Of a DNA stretch of 9,007 nucleotides, positions 1 to 6,444 are shown in pieces; the first letter of the stretch is position 1, and each line of letters opens with the position of its first letter. The stretch spans positions 1 through 9,007 of the forward strand of contig NCBD01000030.1 of NCBI GenBank assembly GCA_002255315.1, written 5' to 3'. This stretch comes from Actinobacteria bacterium 21-64-8 (GTDB lineage: Bacteria; Actinomycetota; Acidimicrobiia; Acidimicrobiales; RAAP-2). The notes beneath the pieces were generated by a model. It was not told where the DNA came from and did not search any database. It saw only the letters and a list, made by a program, of their open reading frames with translations. The translations under genes were made by a program, and so were the position numbers.

Positions 1-1
1 C

Positions 2-733
2 TTCGTCGCCGAGTACTGCGCCCGCGAACAGGTGGCCTTCGTAGGCCACGACGTCCACGTCGCGCCGGGCGCCAACTTTGAAGCGCGCGCTCGAAGCGCG
101 CGCCGAGCAGTGCTCCCCACCACAGCGCTCACGGGCCACACGATGGATGATCTCGTCGAGACGATGGTGCTCAACTTGCTTCGTGGCACGGGCGTCGACG
201 GTCTCGCGTCGCTCGTGGACGACCCCACGAAGCCTCTCGTGGGACTGCGCCGGGTGCGCCTGCACGAGTTCGTTCGCGAGGCGGGCGTCATCGCCCGAGT
301 TGATCCGACGAACAACTCACCGGATTTTCGTCGTAACCGCGTTCGTCACGAACTCTTGCCTTTAATGAACGACGTGGCCCAGCGCGACGTGACGCCCGTT
401 TTGGCGAGAAGTGCGCGCGTGATGCGCGACGAGCGTACGTGGCTCGACGAACTCGGCGCCCTCGATTCGGCTCGTTCGCTGACCAAGATTGACTGTCGCG
501 AATTGGTGACGTGGCCCGTCGCGCGTCTGCGCCGGTGGCTCCGCGCGCAGCTGGCCGTCGAGGACGGACACGGACAGCGCTACGCGCCGAGCGTCGACGA
601 AGTCACGCGGGTGATCGACGTCGTCTTTGGGCGCACGAACGCGACCCAGCTCAGCGGAGGGCGGCGTGTCGCGCGTACCCAACAACGGCTCCGCCTCGAA
701 GAAGGCTCCACTACGCTGACGAACCATGGGTAA
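2..733 (+). CDS. tilS: tRNA(Ile)-lysidine synthetase TilS, 5'-truncated by the window edge
   Basis: TilS uses ATP and lysine to convert C34 of the CAU-anticodon tRNA-Ile to lysidine in the cytoplasm, so that it reads AUA. The reading frame is open from base 2, giving about 243 visible residues. The first segment with the SGGxDS ATP-pyrophosphatase loop lies upstream of the window. Visible family signatures are GANFEARARSARRAVLP, GHTMDDLVETMVLNLLRG (visible residues about 45-62) and DPTNNSPDFRRNRVRHELLP, followed by a short C-terminal substrate-binding region. In the second signature the usual Gln of DDQxET is Leu. The gene ends in TAA at 731-733 and overlaps hpt by 8 bases. TilS next to Hpt is a very common bacterial pairing. 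Identification is firm from the motifs; the true start cannot be seen. Confidence 0.93.
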   Translation, partial: FVAEYCAREQVAFVGHDVHVAPGANFEARARSARRAVLPTTALTGHTMDDLVETMVLNLLRGTGVDGLASLVDDPTKPLVGLRRVRLHEFVREAGVIARVDPTNNSPDFRRNRVRHELLPLMNDVAQRDVTPVLARSARVMRDERTWLDELGALDSARSLTKIDCRELVTWPVARLRRWLRAQLAVEDGHGQRYAPSVDEVTRVIDVVFGRTNATQLSGGRRVARTQQRLRLEEGSTTLTNHG

Positions 734-1295
734 CTATTCGCCAGAAGACTTCACTGCGACCTGGGCGCGTCACGACCTGGGCGACGTGGTGGTCTCGGCG
801 AAAGAGGTGCACGACCGCGTCTTGGAATTGGGTCGAGAGATCAGTGCCGACTACGCAAGTAACCCGCCGCTGTTGGTGTGCGTGTTAAAGGGCGCGATCA
901 ACTTCATGAGTGATTTGATGCGCGCGATTGAACTGCCGGTGGAGGTCGACTTCATGGCCGTGTCGTCCTACGGCGCCGCGACCAAGACTTCGGGCGTGGT
1001 GCGAATAGTCAAAGACCTCGACGTGGACCTCGCCGGTCGTGACGTGTTGATCGTCGAAGACGTCGTGGATTCGGGTCTGACGTTGAACTACCTGCGCCAA
1101 TATCTCGGCGCGCGCAGTCCCCGGTCCCTCGAGGTGTGCGCGCTGTTGTTAAAAGATGGCGAGCAGCGCGTCGAGCAGTCACTGCGTTACGTCGGATTTA
1201 CGATTCCGTCGGACTTTGTCGTGGGCTACGGCCTCGACGTGAATGAGCGCTACCGCAATCTCGACGCGATTTATACCTTCATTGGCGAGGCGTAA
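726..1295 (+). CDS. hpt: hypoxanthine (guanine) phosphoribosyltransferase
   Basis: This enzyme salvages hypoxanthine and guanine to IMP and GMP using PRPP, in the cytoplasm. The protein has 189 residues, normal for the bacterial family. In order it shows the pyrophosphate-loop LKG (54-56), the flexible-loop SSYG (80-83), and the PRPP-binding motif [14 protein letters not shown] (107-120), with the acidic pair E111/D112 and general-base candidate D115. It then has LLKD (141-144), whose K143 matches the purine-contacting lysine, and [12 protein letters not shown] (163-174) with the metal-side D171. The ATG at 726 lies inside the last codons of tilS and has no clear Shine-Dalgarno, so translation is probably coupled. 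folE follows after 2 bases; in mycobacteria ftsH usually sits between these two genes. Confidence 0.96.
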   Translation: MGNYSPEDFTATWARHDLGDVVVSAKEVHDRVLELGREISADYASNPPLLVCVLKGAINFMSDLMRAIELPVEVDFMAVSSYGAATKTSGVVRIVKDLDVDLAGRDVLIVEDVVDSGLTLNYLRQYLGARSPRSLEVCALLLKDGEQRVEQSLRYVGFTIPSDFVVGYGLDVNERYRNLDAIYTFIGEA

Positions 1296-1297
1296 GC

Positions 1298-1879
1298 GTG
1301 GTCGATCGCGATCGCGTTCAAACCTTGGTGCGCGAGTTGCTCGAAGCGATTGGCGAAGACCCCACGCGCGAGGGTCTCCTCGAAACACCCCGGCGCGTTG
1401 CCGAGATGTACGTCGAACTCTTTGAGGGGCTGGAGCGCGATCCCGGCGAACACCTTCGCGTGACCTTTGACGAGGGCTTCGACGAAATGGTGATGGTGCG
1501 AGATATTGCCTTCACTTCGTTGTGTGAGCACCACCTCGTGCCGTTCGTGGGTCACGCGCACGTGGCGTATCTGCCCGACCGCGAAGGACGCATTACGGGT
1601 CTGTCGAAGTTGGCCCGACTGGTCGAGGGCTTCGCGCGCCGCCTCCAAGTTCAAGAACGAATGACGACCGAGATTATTGAGGCCCTCGAGCGCGAACTCG
1701 CGCCACGAGGCTCCATCGTCGTGCTCGAGGCGGAGCATTTTTGCATGTCGATGCGAGGCGTGAAAAAACCTGGCTCGACGACGGTGACCTCGGCGGTGCG
1801 CGGCGTCTTTCGTGACGACGCGGCGTACCGGAGTGAGGCCCTGCAGTACATCCACCAACGGCGCTCCACGTGGCGTTGA
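1298..1879 (+). CDS. folE: GTP cyclohydrolase I (type IA)
   Basis: FolE converts GTP to 7,8-dihydroneopterin triphosphate, the first step of tetrahydrofolate synthesis. The protein has 193 residues from a GTG start, close to family length. The zinc site is complete: C76 and H79 in [10 protein letters not shown], and C149 in [10 protein letters not shown]78 and H147 match the conserved active-site histidines. Other signatures are [18 protein letters not shown] (21-38), [20 protein letters not shown] (101-120) and [11 protein letters not shown] (159-169). Because the Cys/His ligands are kept, this is the zinc-dependent FolE type rather than the unrelated FolE2. A GAGG at 1287-1290 stands 7 bases before the GTG and supports this start. 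The 3' end overlaps folP by 10 bases. Confidence 0.97.
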   Translation: MVDRDRVQTLVRELLEAIGEDPTREGLLETPRRVAEMYVELFEGLERDPGEHLRVTFDEGFDEMVMVRDIAFTSLCEHHLVPFVGHAHVAYLPDREGRITGLSKLARLVEGFARRLQVQERMTTEIIEALERELAPRGSIVVLEAEHFCMSMRGVKKPGSTTVTSAVRGVFRDDAAYRSEALQYIHQRRSTWR

Positions 1880-2670
1880 ACCCGACGGTGATGGGCATCG
1901 TCAACCTCACCCCCGACTCCTTTTTCCCCGGATCGCGCGCGGCGAGTACGGCGGATGCGATCGCGCGTGGGCGTGCGTTCTTCGGAGCCGGTGCCGCGGT
2001 CGTTGACGTGGGCGGAGAGTCGACGCGCCCGGGAGCGCGCGAGGTGGCTCTCGACGAAGAGCTAGCCCGAGTGCTCGACTCGGTGCGCGCGCTCGCACTC
2101 GACGGCGTCGTCTCGATCGACACGCAAAAAGAGGGCGTGGCCCGCGCCGCCGTCGCCGCGGGCGCGACGATCGTGAACGACGTCTCGGGCACGCTCGCCG
2201 AGGTTGCGGGTGCCCTGCGTTGTGACTACGTGGCCATGCACCGCCAGGGCACGTCAGCGACGATGCAACTCGATCCGCACTACGACGACGTCGTCGCTGA
2301 GGTCAGCGCGGCGTTGGCGAACCTCGCCGAGCGCGCTCGTCGCGCGGGCGTGGGGCGACTCTGGCTCGATCCGGGCATTGGCTTTGGCAAGACGGTGGAG
2401 CACAACCTGGAACTCTTGGGTCATCTCGATCACTTCGTCGCCCTCGCGGCGCGCTACGACGCCCAAGTGCTCGTGGGCACGAGTCGCAAACGGTTCCTCG
2501 AGCACTTCGGCGAATCCGGCGACGGCGTCGACGGACGCCTGGCGGCGTCACTGGCGACGGCGGCCTGGTCGATGCTCAACGGAGTGTCCATGGTGCGCGT
2601 CCACGACGTCGACGCGACGATGGCGCTCTGCGCGCTCGTCGCGCGCCCACTGTCCGAGGTGGGCTCGTGA
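1870..2670 (+). CDS. folP: dihydropteroate synthase
   Basis: FolP condenses 6-hydroxymethyl-dihydropterin diphosphate with p-aminobenzoate to give dihydropteroate, and is the sulfonamide target. The TIM-barrel protein has 266 residues. Its signatures occur in order: [14 protein letters not shown] (9-22), [12 protein letters not shown] (45-56), SIDT (82-85), IVNDVSGT (101-108), [10 protein letters not shown] (166-175), GTSRKRF (203-209) and MVRVHDV (241-247). The pterin and substrate contacts expected of the family are kept: N12, D84, N103, D167, K207 and R243/H245. Loop 1 reads SFFPGS where many homologues have SFSDGG. The GTG start places the first beta-strand motif nine residues in, as usual, and overlaps the end of folE, so coupling is likely. 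The TGA overlaps the next gene's GTG by 4 bases (GTGA). Confidence 0.96.
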   Translation: MALNPTVMGIVNLTPDSFFPGSRAASTADAIARGRAFFGAGAAVVDVGGESTRPGAREVALDEELARVLDSVRALALDGVVSIDTQKEGVARAAVAAGATIVNDVSGTLAEVAGALRCDYVAMHRQGTSATMQLDPHYDDVVAEVSAALANLAERARRAGVGRLWLDPGIGFGKTVEHNLELLGHLDHFVALAARYDAQVLVGTSRKRFLEHFGESGDGVDGRLAASLATAAWSMLNGVSMVRVHDVDATMALCALVARPLSEVGS

Positions 2671-3170
2671 AGGGCAAGTGGGCCTCGGGCATAGAGCCGC
2701 GTGGCTTTACCTGGGTCTATCGAGGGGCGCTCGCGATTTCCGAGCGTCCCGGGGGCTCGACGTCGGTCCATCGCAAAGTACGCCGCGATGAAGAGTTGTT
2801 GTGGCTGCGCCAACAAGGCTTTAGCCGCGTGGTGTCGATCTTGCCGGTCAGTCAAAGCCTCAGTGACTACGCCGAGCACGGACTGTCGGCGAGTCACTAC
2901 GTCTTACGCGGCGGCCCCCAGCAGCGTGACGTCCTCGAAGCCTGTTTTCGCGATCTGCGTCACTGTCACGAGATTGGCGTTACCGTTTTGCTCCACGGTG
3001 ACGAGGTCTCTGATCGACTGCTGGGCGTCGTCGCGGGCTACCTCGTGTGGTCGAACAAGGTGCCCACGGTACCCGCCTCGGTCGCGTTGGTGGAGCGTTT
3101 GGTGCGCCGCTCGGTGGGCCCCGACGGGCGCTCAGTCCTTTTTGATCTGCCCGAGACGCCCCATGACTGA
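2667..3170 (+). CDS. dual-specificity-phosphatase-like protein lacking the catalytic Cys (probable pseudophosphatase)
   Basis: This is a 167-residue soluble protein with no signal peptide or membrane segment. I have no established name for it. Its layout resembles small dual-specificity or tyrosine phosphatases: an N-terminal FTWVYRGALAISERPGG (14-30), then ELLWLRQQGFSRVVSILP (43-60), then a P-loop-like segment VTVLLHGDEVSDRLLGVVAG (105-124) followed by YLVW. Aligned to the family signature HCxxGxxR, this segment reads H110-G-D-E-V-S-D-R117. H and R remain, but Cys is Gly111 and the loop Gly is Val114. The usual general-acid Asp loop also seems absent, with LRGGPQQ around 80-86 in its place. 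A GAGGTG at 2656-2661, 5 bases before the GTG, is one of the better ribosome sites in the window, so the gene looks expressed. It lies between folP and folB with 4- and 8-base overlaps. Fold assignment is moderately sure; function is unknown. Confidence 0.7.
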   Translation: MKGKWASGIEPRGFTWVYRGALAISERPGGSTSVHRKVRRDEELLWLRQQGFSRVVSILPVSQSLSDYAEHGLSASHYVLRGGPQQRDVLEACFRDLRHCHEIGVTVLLHGDEVSDRLLGVVAGYLVWSNKVPTVPASVALVERLVRRSVGPDGRSVLFDLPETPHD

Positions 3171-3525
3171 CGTCATCGAGTTACGCGAACTGCGCGTGAG
3201 CGCGGTGGTGGGAGTTCTGGCGGAAGAACGCAATCGTCCCCAACCCCTCGTCTTTAACCTCGACATTGAACGGCCCTTCGAGGCGGCCGCGATCAGTGAC
3301 GACCTGAGTGAAACGACGAACTACGCCGAGGTGCTGGCGATGACCGAGCGGGTCGCGCGCGAAGGTTCGTTTCTCTTGCTCGAAACGCTCGCGTATCGCC
3401 TCGCCCACGAGATCCTCGCACTGGACGGTGCCATTGAGGCCGTGAGCGTTGCGGTACGCAAGGAGCGTCCTCCGGTCAGCGAAGACGTGGCGAGCGTGGG
3501 CGTGCGGTGCTCACTTCGGCGCTAG
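3163..3525 (+). CDS. folB: dihydroneopterin aldolase
   Basis: FolB cleaves 7,8-dihydroneopterin to 6-hydroxymethyl-7,8-dihydropterin plus glycolaldehyde. The protein has 120 residues, the normal single-domain length. Family signatures are VVGVLAEERNRPQPLVFNLD (15-34), TTNYAEVL (51-58), LLLETLAYRLA (71-81) and VRKERPPV (98-105). E22, Y54, E74 and K100 fall at the same positions as the active-site residues described for the Staphylococcus aureus enzyme. The ATG at 3163 is embedded in ATGACTGA, overlapping the stop of the upstream gene by 8 bases. It gives an N-terminus (MTDVIELRELRV) that fits the family. The reading frame stays open far upstream to 2701, but that extension only shadows the preceding gene. 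Confidence 0.95.
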   Translation: MTDVIELRELRVSAVVGVLAEERNRPQPLVFNLDIERPFEAAAISDDLSETTNYAEVLAMTERVAREGSFLLLETLAYRLAHEILALDGAIEAVSVAVRKERPPVSEDVASVGVRCSLRR

Positions 3526-3992
3526 TGCGTCGGGCGTACCTGTCGCTCGGCTCGAACCTGGGTGATCGCGGCGCCTACTTGGCACTCGGAGTCGCTGAAC
3601 TCACGGCCCGTGAAGCTCATCGGGTGTCGAGGGTCTACGAAAGCGAGCCCGTCGGGGGTGTCACGCAAGGAGACTTTTGGAACCTCGTGGTCGAGCTCAC
3701 GACGGAGGACTCGCCCGAAGCGCTGCTCGAACGCGCCCAGCACGCCGAGACGCTCGCCCAGCGCGTGCGCGACGTACGCTGGGGCCCCCGCACGCTCGAC
3801 GTCGACTTGTTGATCGTGGGCGACGAACAGCGCGCGAGCGAACAGCTGACCCTGCCGCACCCGCGCCTCTACGAACGCTCCTTCGTGCTCGCGCCGTTGC
3901 GCGAATTGGCCCCCGAGCTCGTGAGTGAGGCCCAACGCGCAGCTGGCGAAGGAAGGGTCGTCCTACTGGGTACACTCGAATCGTTGCGCTAA
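3525..3992 (+). CDS. folK: 6-hydroxymethyl-7,8-dihydropterin pyrophosphokinase (HPPK)
   Basis: FolK transfers pyrophosphate from ATP to 6-hydroxymethyl-dihydropterin, making the FolP substrate. Signatures are YLSLGSNLGDR at the N-terminus, SRVYESEPVGGVTQGDFWNL, then RWGPRTLDVDLLIVGD with the two magnesium-binding aspartates of the DxD, and LPHPRLYERSFVLAPL. I start it at the GTG at 3525, which shares one base with the folB stop (TAGTG) and gives MRRAYLSLGSNLGDR, the usual family N-terminus (155 residues). A GTG at 3507 in the same frame would add six residues (161 in total); neither start has a clear Shine-Dalgarno. A separate FolB and FolK, rather than the fused form found in some bacteria, is seen here. 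It is followed by the first sizeable gap (42 bases). Confidence 0.95.
   Translation: MRRAYLSLGSNLGDRGAYLALGVAELTAREAHRVSRVYESEPVGGVTQGDFWNLVVELTTEDSPEALLERAQHAETLAQRVRDVRWGPRTLDVDLLIVGDEQRASEQLTLPHPRLYERSFVLAPLRELAPELVSEAQRAAGEGRVVLLGTLESLR
3969..3976 (+). promoter_or_regulatory. weak candidate internal -10 region (GGTACACT) before the DUF2520-panC-coaX-lysS block
   Basis: TACACT at 3971-3976 fits a TAnnnT-type -10 box. It lies about 60 bases upstream of the ATG at 4035, next to the only real gap in the co-directional run. The same 8-mer, GGTACACT, recurs at 8874-8881 in the spacer just upstream of clpC. No convincing -35 hexamer stands about 17 bases upstream, and the TGn extended -10 motif is off by one base. 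It is therefore only a candidate. It lies within the last codons of folK. Confidence 0.2.
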
Positions 3993-4034
3993 CACCGAAC
4001 GGCACCCTCGGGGCTGGAACGGATCGGAGCAGAG

Positions 4035-4748
4035 ATGAAAATCACCTTGGTAGGTGCCAGCCGCGCGGGCACGTCCTTTTTTCTGGCCCTCTCGCGGGTG
4101 GGCCACGTCGTGACACTCGTGCATCACGATGAGTTGGATTCACTCAACGACCCCGAGCTCGTGTTGTTGTGCGTGCCCGACGACGCCCTCGCCGACACCG
4201 CACGGGCACTGCCCGTGGGTGACTTCGTCGTCGCGCACGTGGCGGGCTCGCGGGGGCTCGGTGAACTGGCGCCGCACGTACGGGTGAGCTCGATGCACCC
4301 CCTGGCCGCGTTACCCACGGGCGAACTCGGCAGCGAACGTCTGGTGGGAGCCACCTACTGCGTCGCGGGCGACGCGCTCGTCGTAGAGGTCGTGCGCTCT
4401 TTGCAAGGTCGCGTCCGGCGCGTCAGTGACGACGCGCGCACGCTCTACCACGCCACCGCGACCGTGGCGGCGAACCACGTGGTCGCGTTACTCGCTCAGG
4501 TAGAGCGCTTGGCCGACGAGAGTGGCCTCGCACTCGAGGATTTCTTGCCGCTCGTGCGCCAGGCCCTCGACGACGTCGAGCGCGTCGGACCCACCGACGC
4601 ACTGACGGGACCCGCGTCGCGCGGAGACGTCGCGACGATCGACGCGCACCTGACGGCGCTCCCGGAACGCGAACGCGCGAGTTACGTCGCCCTGGCGAGC
4701 GTCGCCTTTGAGCTCGCCGAGCGGCGCCGCACGCAACTCCTCGCCTAA
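4035..4748 (+). CDS. Rossmann-like / DUF2520 domain protein, candidate ketopantoate reductase (PanG-like)
   Basis: This 237-residue protein has an N-terminal nucleotide-binding Rossmann fold: MKITLVGASRAGTSF with GxxxxG at G7-G12, then DPELVLLCVPDDAL (36-49). The central stretch has VAGSRGL and SSMHPLAALP. The C-terminal DUF2520 helical domain shows YHATATVAANHVVAL and GPTDALTGPASRGDVATI. The architecture is that of 6-phosphogluconate-dehydrogenase-like reductases. From family knowledge, DUF2520 proteins beside panC are common in actinobacteria, and proteins annotated PanG have been proposed as alternative ketopantoate reductases. Assigning that activity here is inference from neighbourhood. 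The start is supported by GGAG at 4026-4029, 5 bases before ATG. panC begins 2 bases after its TAA. It is the first gene after the 42-base gap, so it may head a suboperon. Confidence 0.88.
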   Translation: MKITLVGASRAGTSFFLALSRVGHVVTLVHHDELDSLNDPELVLLCVPDDALADTARALPVGDFVVAHVAGSRGLGELAPHVRVSSMHPLAALPTGELGSERLVGATYCVAGDALVVEVVRSLQGRVRRVSDDARTLYHATATVAANHVVALLAQVERLADESGLALEDFLPLVRQALDDVERVGPTDALTGPASRGDVATIDAHLTALPERERASYVALASVAFELAERRRTQLLA

Positions 4749-4750
4749 CC

Positions 4751-5602
4751 GTGCGCGAACTTAACGAATTGAGCGAGTGGCGCGCGGTCGGTGATGAGTC
4801 GCGTGCCGCGGGGCGCGTCGTGGGGTTGGTGCCCACGATGGGCGCGTTGCACGACGGTCACCGCGCCCTCATTCGCGCCGCGAAGGATCACGGTGACTTG
4901 GTAGTGGCGACGATTTTTGTTAACCCTCGCCAGTTCAACGACGCCGACGATCTCGCGCGTTATCCACGCACGCTGGCCGCTGATCGCGAGGTCGCGGCGT
5001 CAGCGGGCGTGGACGTGTTGGTGGTCCCCACGCTGGAGGCAATGTGGCCCGACTTTCCCGGCGCGACGAGGACGAGCGTCCACGTCGCGGAACTGGGTGA
5101 CGTGCTCGAAGGTGAGGGGCGGCCAGGACACTTCGCGGGCGTGGCGAGCGTGGTGGCGAAACTCTTTAGTCTCACCGGCGCGTGTCGCGCGTACTTCGGC
5201 GAGAAGGATTTTCAGCAACTTGCCGTCGTGCGTCAAATGGTACGCGACCTTTCGATGCCCGTCGAAGTGGTGAACTGCCCCATCGTGCGCGACGCCGACG
5301 GACTGGCGCTGTCGAGCCGCAACGTTCGCTTGAGCCCCTCGGGACGCGCGCGCGCCCTCGCGCTTTCGCGAGCGATTGCGGCCGTGGCGAATGGACCCGC
5401 GACCGCGTCGAGCTTGCGCGCGCTACTGCGCGCGACGCTCGACGAAGCGGCCCTCGCGGTTGAGTACGCCGACGTCGTGGATTCGCACCACCTTCGAGCC
5501 ATGGGCGACGACGCGAGTGGCCCCGCGCGCGCGGTGGTCGCGGCCGTGGTCGAGGGCGTGCGTTTGATCGACAATGGACCCGTGGAACTCGTGAAGGGAT
5601 AA
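4751..5602 (+). CDS. panC: pantothenate synthetase (pantoate--beta-alanine ligase)
   Basis: PanC joins pantoate and beta-alanine with ATP, through a pantoyl-adenylate, to give pantothenate. The 283-residue length is typical. The HIGH-type ATP site reads VPTMGALHDGHRAL (27-40), with H34 and H37. Further signatures are TIFVNPRQFNDADDLARYPR (54-73), GRPGHFAGVASVVAKLF (123-139), YFGEKDFQQLAVVRQM (148-163) and VRDADGLALSSRN (179-191) with the KMSKS-like Ser-Ser-Arg. All catalytic regions look intact. It starts at GTG 2 bases after the DUF2520 stop and shows no clear Shine-Dalgarno, which suggests coupled translation. coaX follows after 2 bases. In mycobacteria panD, the source of beta-alanine, usually sits between panC and coaX; it is not in this window. 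Confidence 0.97.
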   Translation: MRELNELSEWRAVGDESRAAGRVVGLVPTMGALHDGHRALIRAAKDHGDLVVATIFVNPRQFNDADDLARYPRTLAADREVAASAGVDVLVVPTLEAMWPDFPGATRTSVHVAELGDVLEGEGRPGHFAGVASVVAKLFSLTGACRAYFGEKDFQQLAVVRQMVRDLSMPVEVVNCPIVRDADGLALSSRNVRLSPSGRARALALSRAIAAVANGPATASSLRALLRATLDEAALAVEYADVVDSHHLRAMGDDASGPARAVVAAVVEGVRLIDNGPVELVKG

Positions 5603-5604
5603 CG

Positions 5605-6444
5605 ATGCTGCTCGCGATGGACGTCGGCAATACCGAAACGGTGATTGGACTCTTTGGTGACGTGCACCGCGACGCACCTGACGCCATGGGATTCGCGCGC
5701 GCCAGTGGCGAACACGGGCTCGCCTACCACTGGCGAATATCGACCTTGTCGGAGCGCACGCCCGACGAGCACGCGATGGTCTTGACGCAGCTGCTCGACC
5801 TCGAAGGGCTCGACCTTCGCTCGAGTGTGAGCGCGATGGCGATTTCCTCGTCGGCGCCGAGCGTGACGACGCAACTTCGCCGTATGGCGAATCGCTGGTT
5901 TTCGCAACTCGATCTCACGGTGATTGGCCCCGGGACGAAGTCGGGCATGCCGATTTTGTACGACAACCCCCGCGAAGTCGGCGCCGATCGCGTGGCCGAC
6001 GCGGTGGGCGCGTTCGACCTCTATCCCGGCGCGTCCATCGTCGTCGACATGGGCACCGCGACCGTCTTTGACGTGATCAGCGCGAAGGGTGAGTACCTCG
6101 GCGGCGCGATTGCGCCCGGCGTGGCGATTTCGCTCGAAGCGCTCTACGCGCACGCGTCAGCGCTGCGCTCCGTCGAACTCGTGGCGCCACGCTCGGTGAT
6201 TGGGCGCTCGACGGTCGAGTCCATTCAGTCGGGGGTGCTCTACGGCTTCGCTGCCCAGGTGGACGGGGTCGTCGAACGGATTCTCGACGAGCTCGGTGAG
6301 GCGAGCGTTATCGCGACGGGCGGTCTGGCGGGTCTCATTGCGCCGCACACGCGAACGGTCGAACACGTCGAACCGTGGCTGACCTTGCACGGATTGCGTA
6401 TCGTGCATGAAAGGAATTATTCGAAAGAGACACGTGACCAGTAG
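5605..6444 (+). CDS. coaX: type III pantothenate kinase
   Basis: CoaX phosphorylates pantothenate, the committed step to CoA, and belongs to the ASKHA fold. The protein has 279 residues. Signatures are MLLAMDVGNTETVIGLF (1-17, first phosphate motif), TKSGMPI followed by the GADRVADAVGAF region (126-137) with the conserved D128, DMGTATVFDVI (148-158), GGAIAPGVAISLEAL (166-180), ATGGLAGLI, and the C-terminal LTLHGLRIVHERN. Between the first strand pair and HWRIST (42-47) there are about 17 more residues than I expect for the family, around positions 20-38. AAGGGA at 5594-5599 lies 5 bases before the ATG, a good ribosome site. The 3' end overlaps the lysS start. Product of the upstream PanC is its substrate. 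Confidence 0.95.
   Translation: MLLAMDVGNTETVIGLFGDVHRDAPDAMGFARASGEHGLAYHWRISTLSERTPDEHAMVLTQLLDLEGLDLRSSVSAMAISSSAPSVTTQLRRMANRWFSQLDLTVIGPGTKSGMPILYDNPREVGADRVADAVGAFDLYPGASIVVDMGTATVFDVISAKGEYLGGAIAPGVAISLEALYAHASALRSVELVAPRSVIGRSTVESIQSGVLYGFAAQVDGVVERILDELGEASVIATGGLAGLIAPHTRTVEHVEPWLTLHGLRIVHERNYSKETRDQ
6423..6430 (+). promoter_or_regulatory. ribosome binding site favouring the inner lysS start
   Basis: GAAAGAGA stands about 4 bases before the GTG at 6434, inside the end of coaX. The alternative ATG at 6407 has no purine-rich stretch in front of it. The site is only moderately SD-like (no full GGAG), so it supports rather than proves the inner start. Confidence 0.35.

Noticed and set aside
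80..103. Direct repeat GAAGCGCGCGC (80-90 and 93-103) that can also fold as GCGCGC-TCGAA-GCGCGC
   Set aside because: It encodes the conserved Ala/Arg stretch of TilS. In GC-rich coding DNA this is expected from codon use.
1271..1858. - strand open frame of 195 codons opposite folE
   Set aside because: It mirrors folE almost exactly and has no recognisable motif or upstream ribosome site.
2701..3162. Upstream extension of the folB frame to an ATG at 2701
   Set aside because: This part has no similarity to aldolases and overlaps the phosphatase-like gene out of frame. The ATG at 3163 gives the normal 120-residue enzyme.
3507..3524. GTG at 3507 as the folK start
   Set aside because: It is in frame and possible, but adds six residues ahead of the usual N-terminus. 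The GTG at 3525 overlapping the folB stop fits better. Not excluded.
3993..4034. Terminator or riboswitch in the folK to DUF2520 gap
   Set aside because: Only 42 bases long, with a minor CCCTCGGGG partial palindrome and no T-run. Too short for a riboswitch.
5233..6153. Long open frame on the - strand (306 codons) opposite panC and coaX
   Set aside because: Low-complexity Arg/His-rich translation with no family motif, lying opposite two well-supported genes. This is typical antisense openness in GC-rich DNA.
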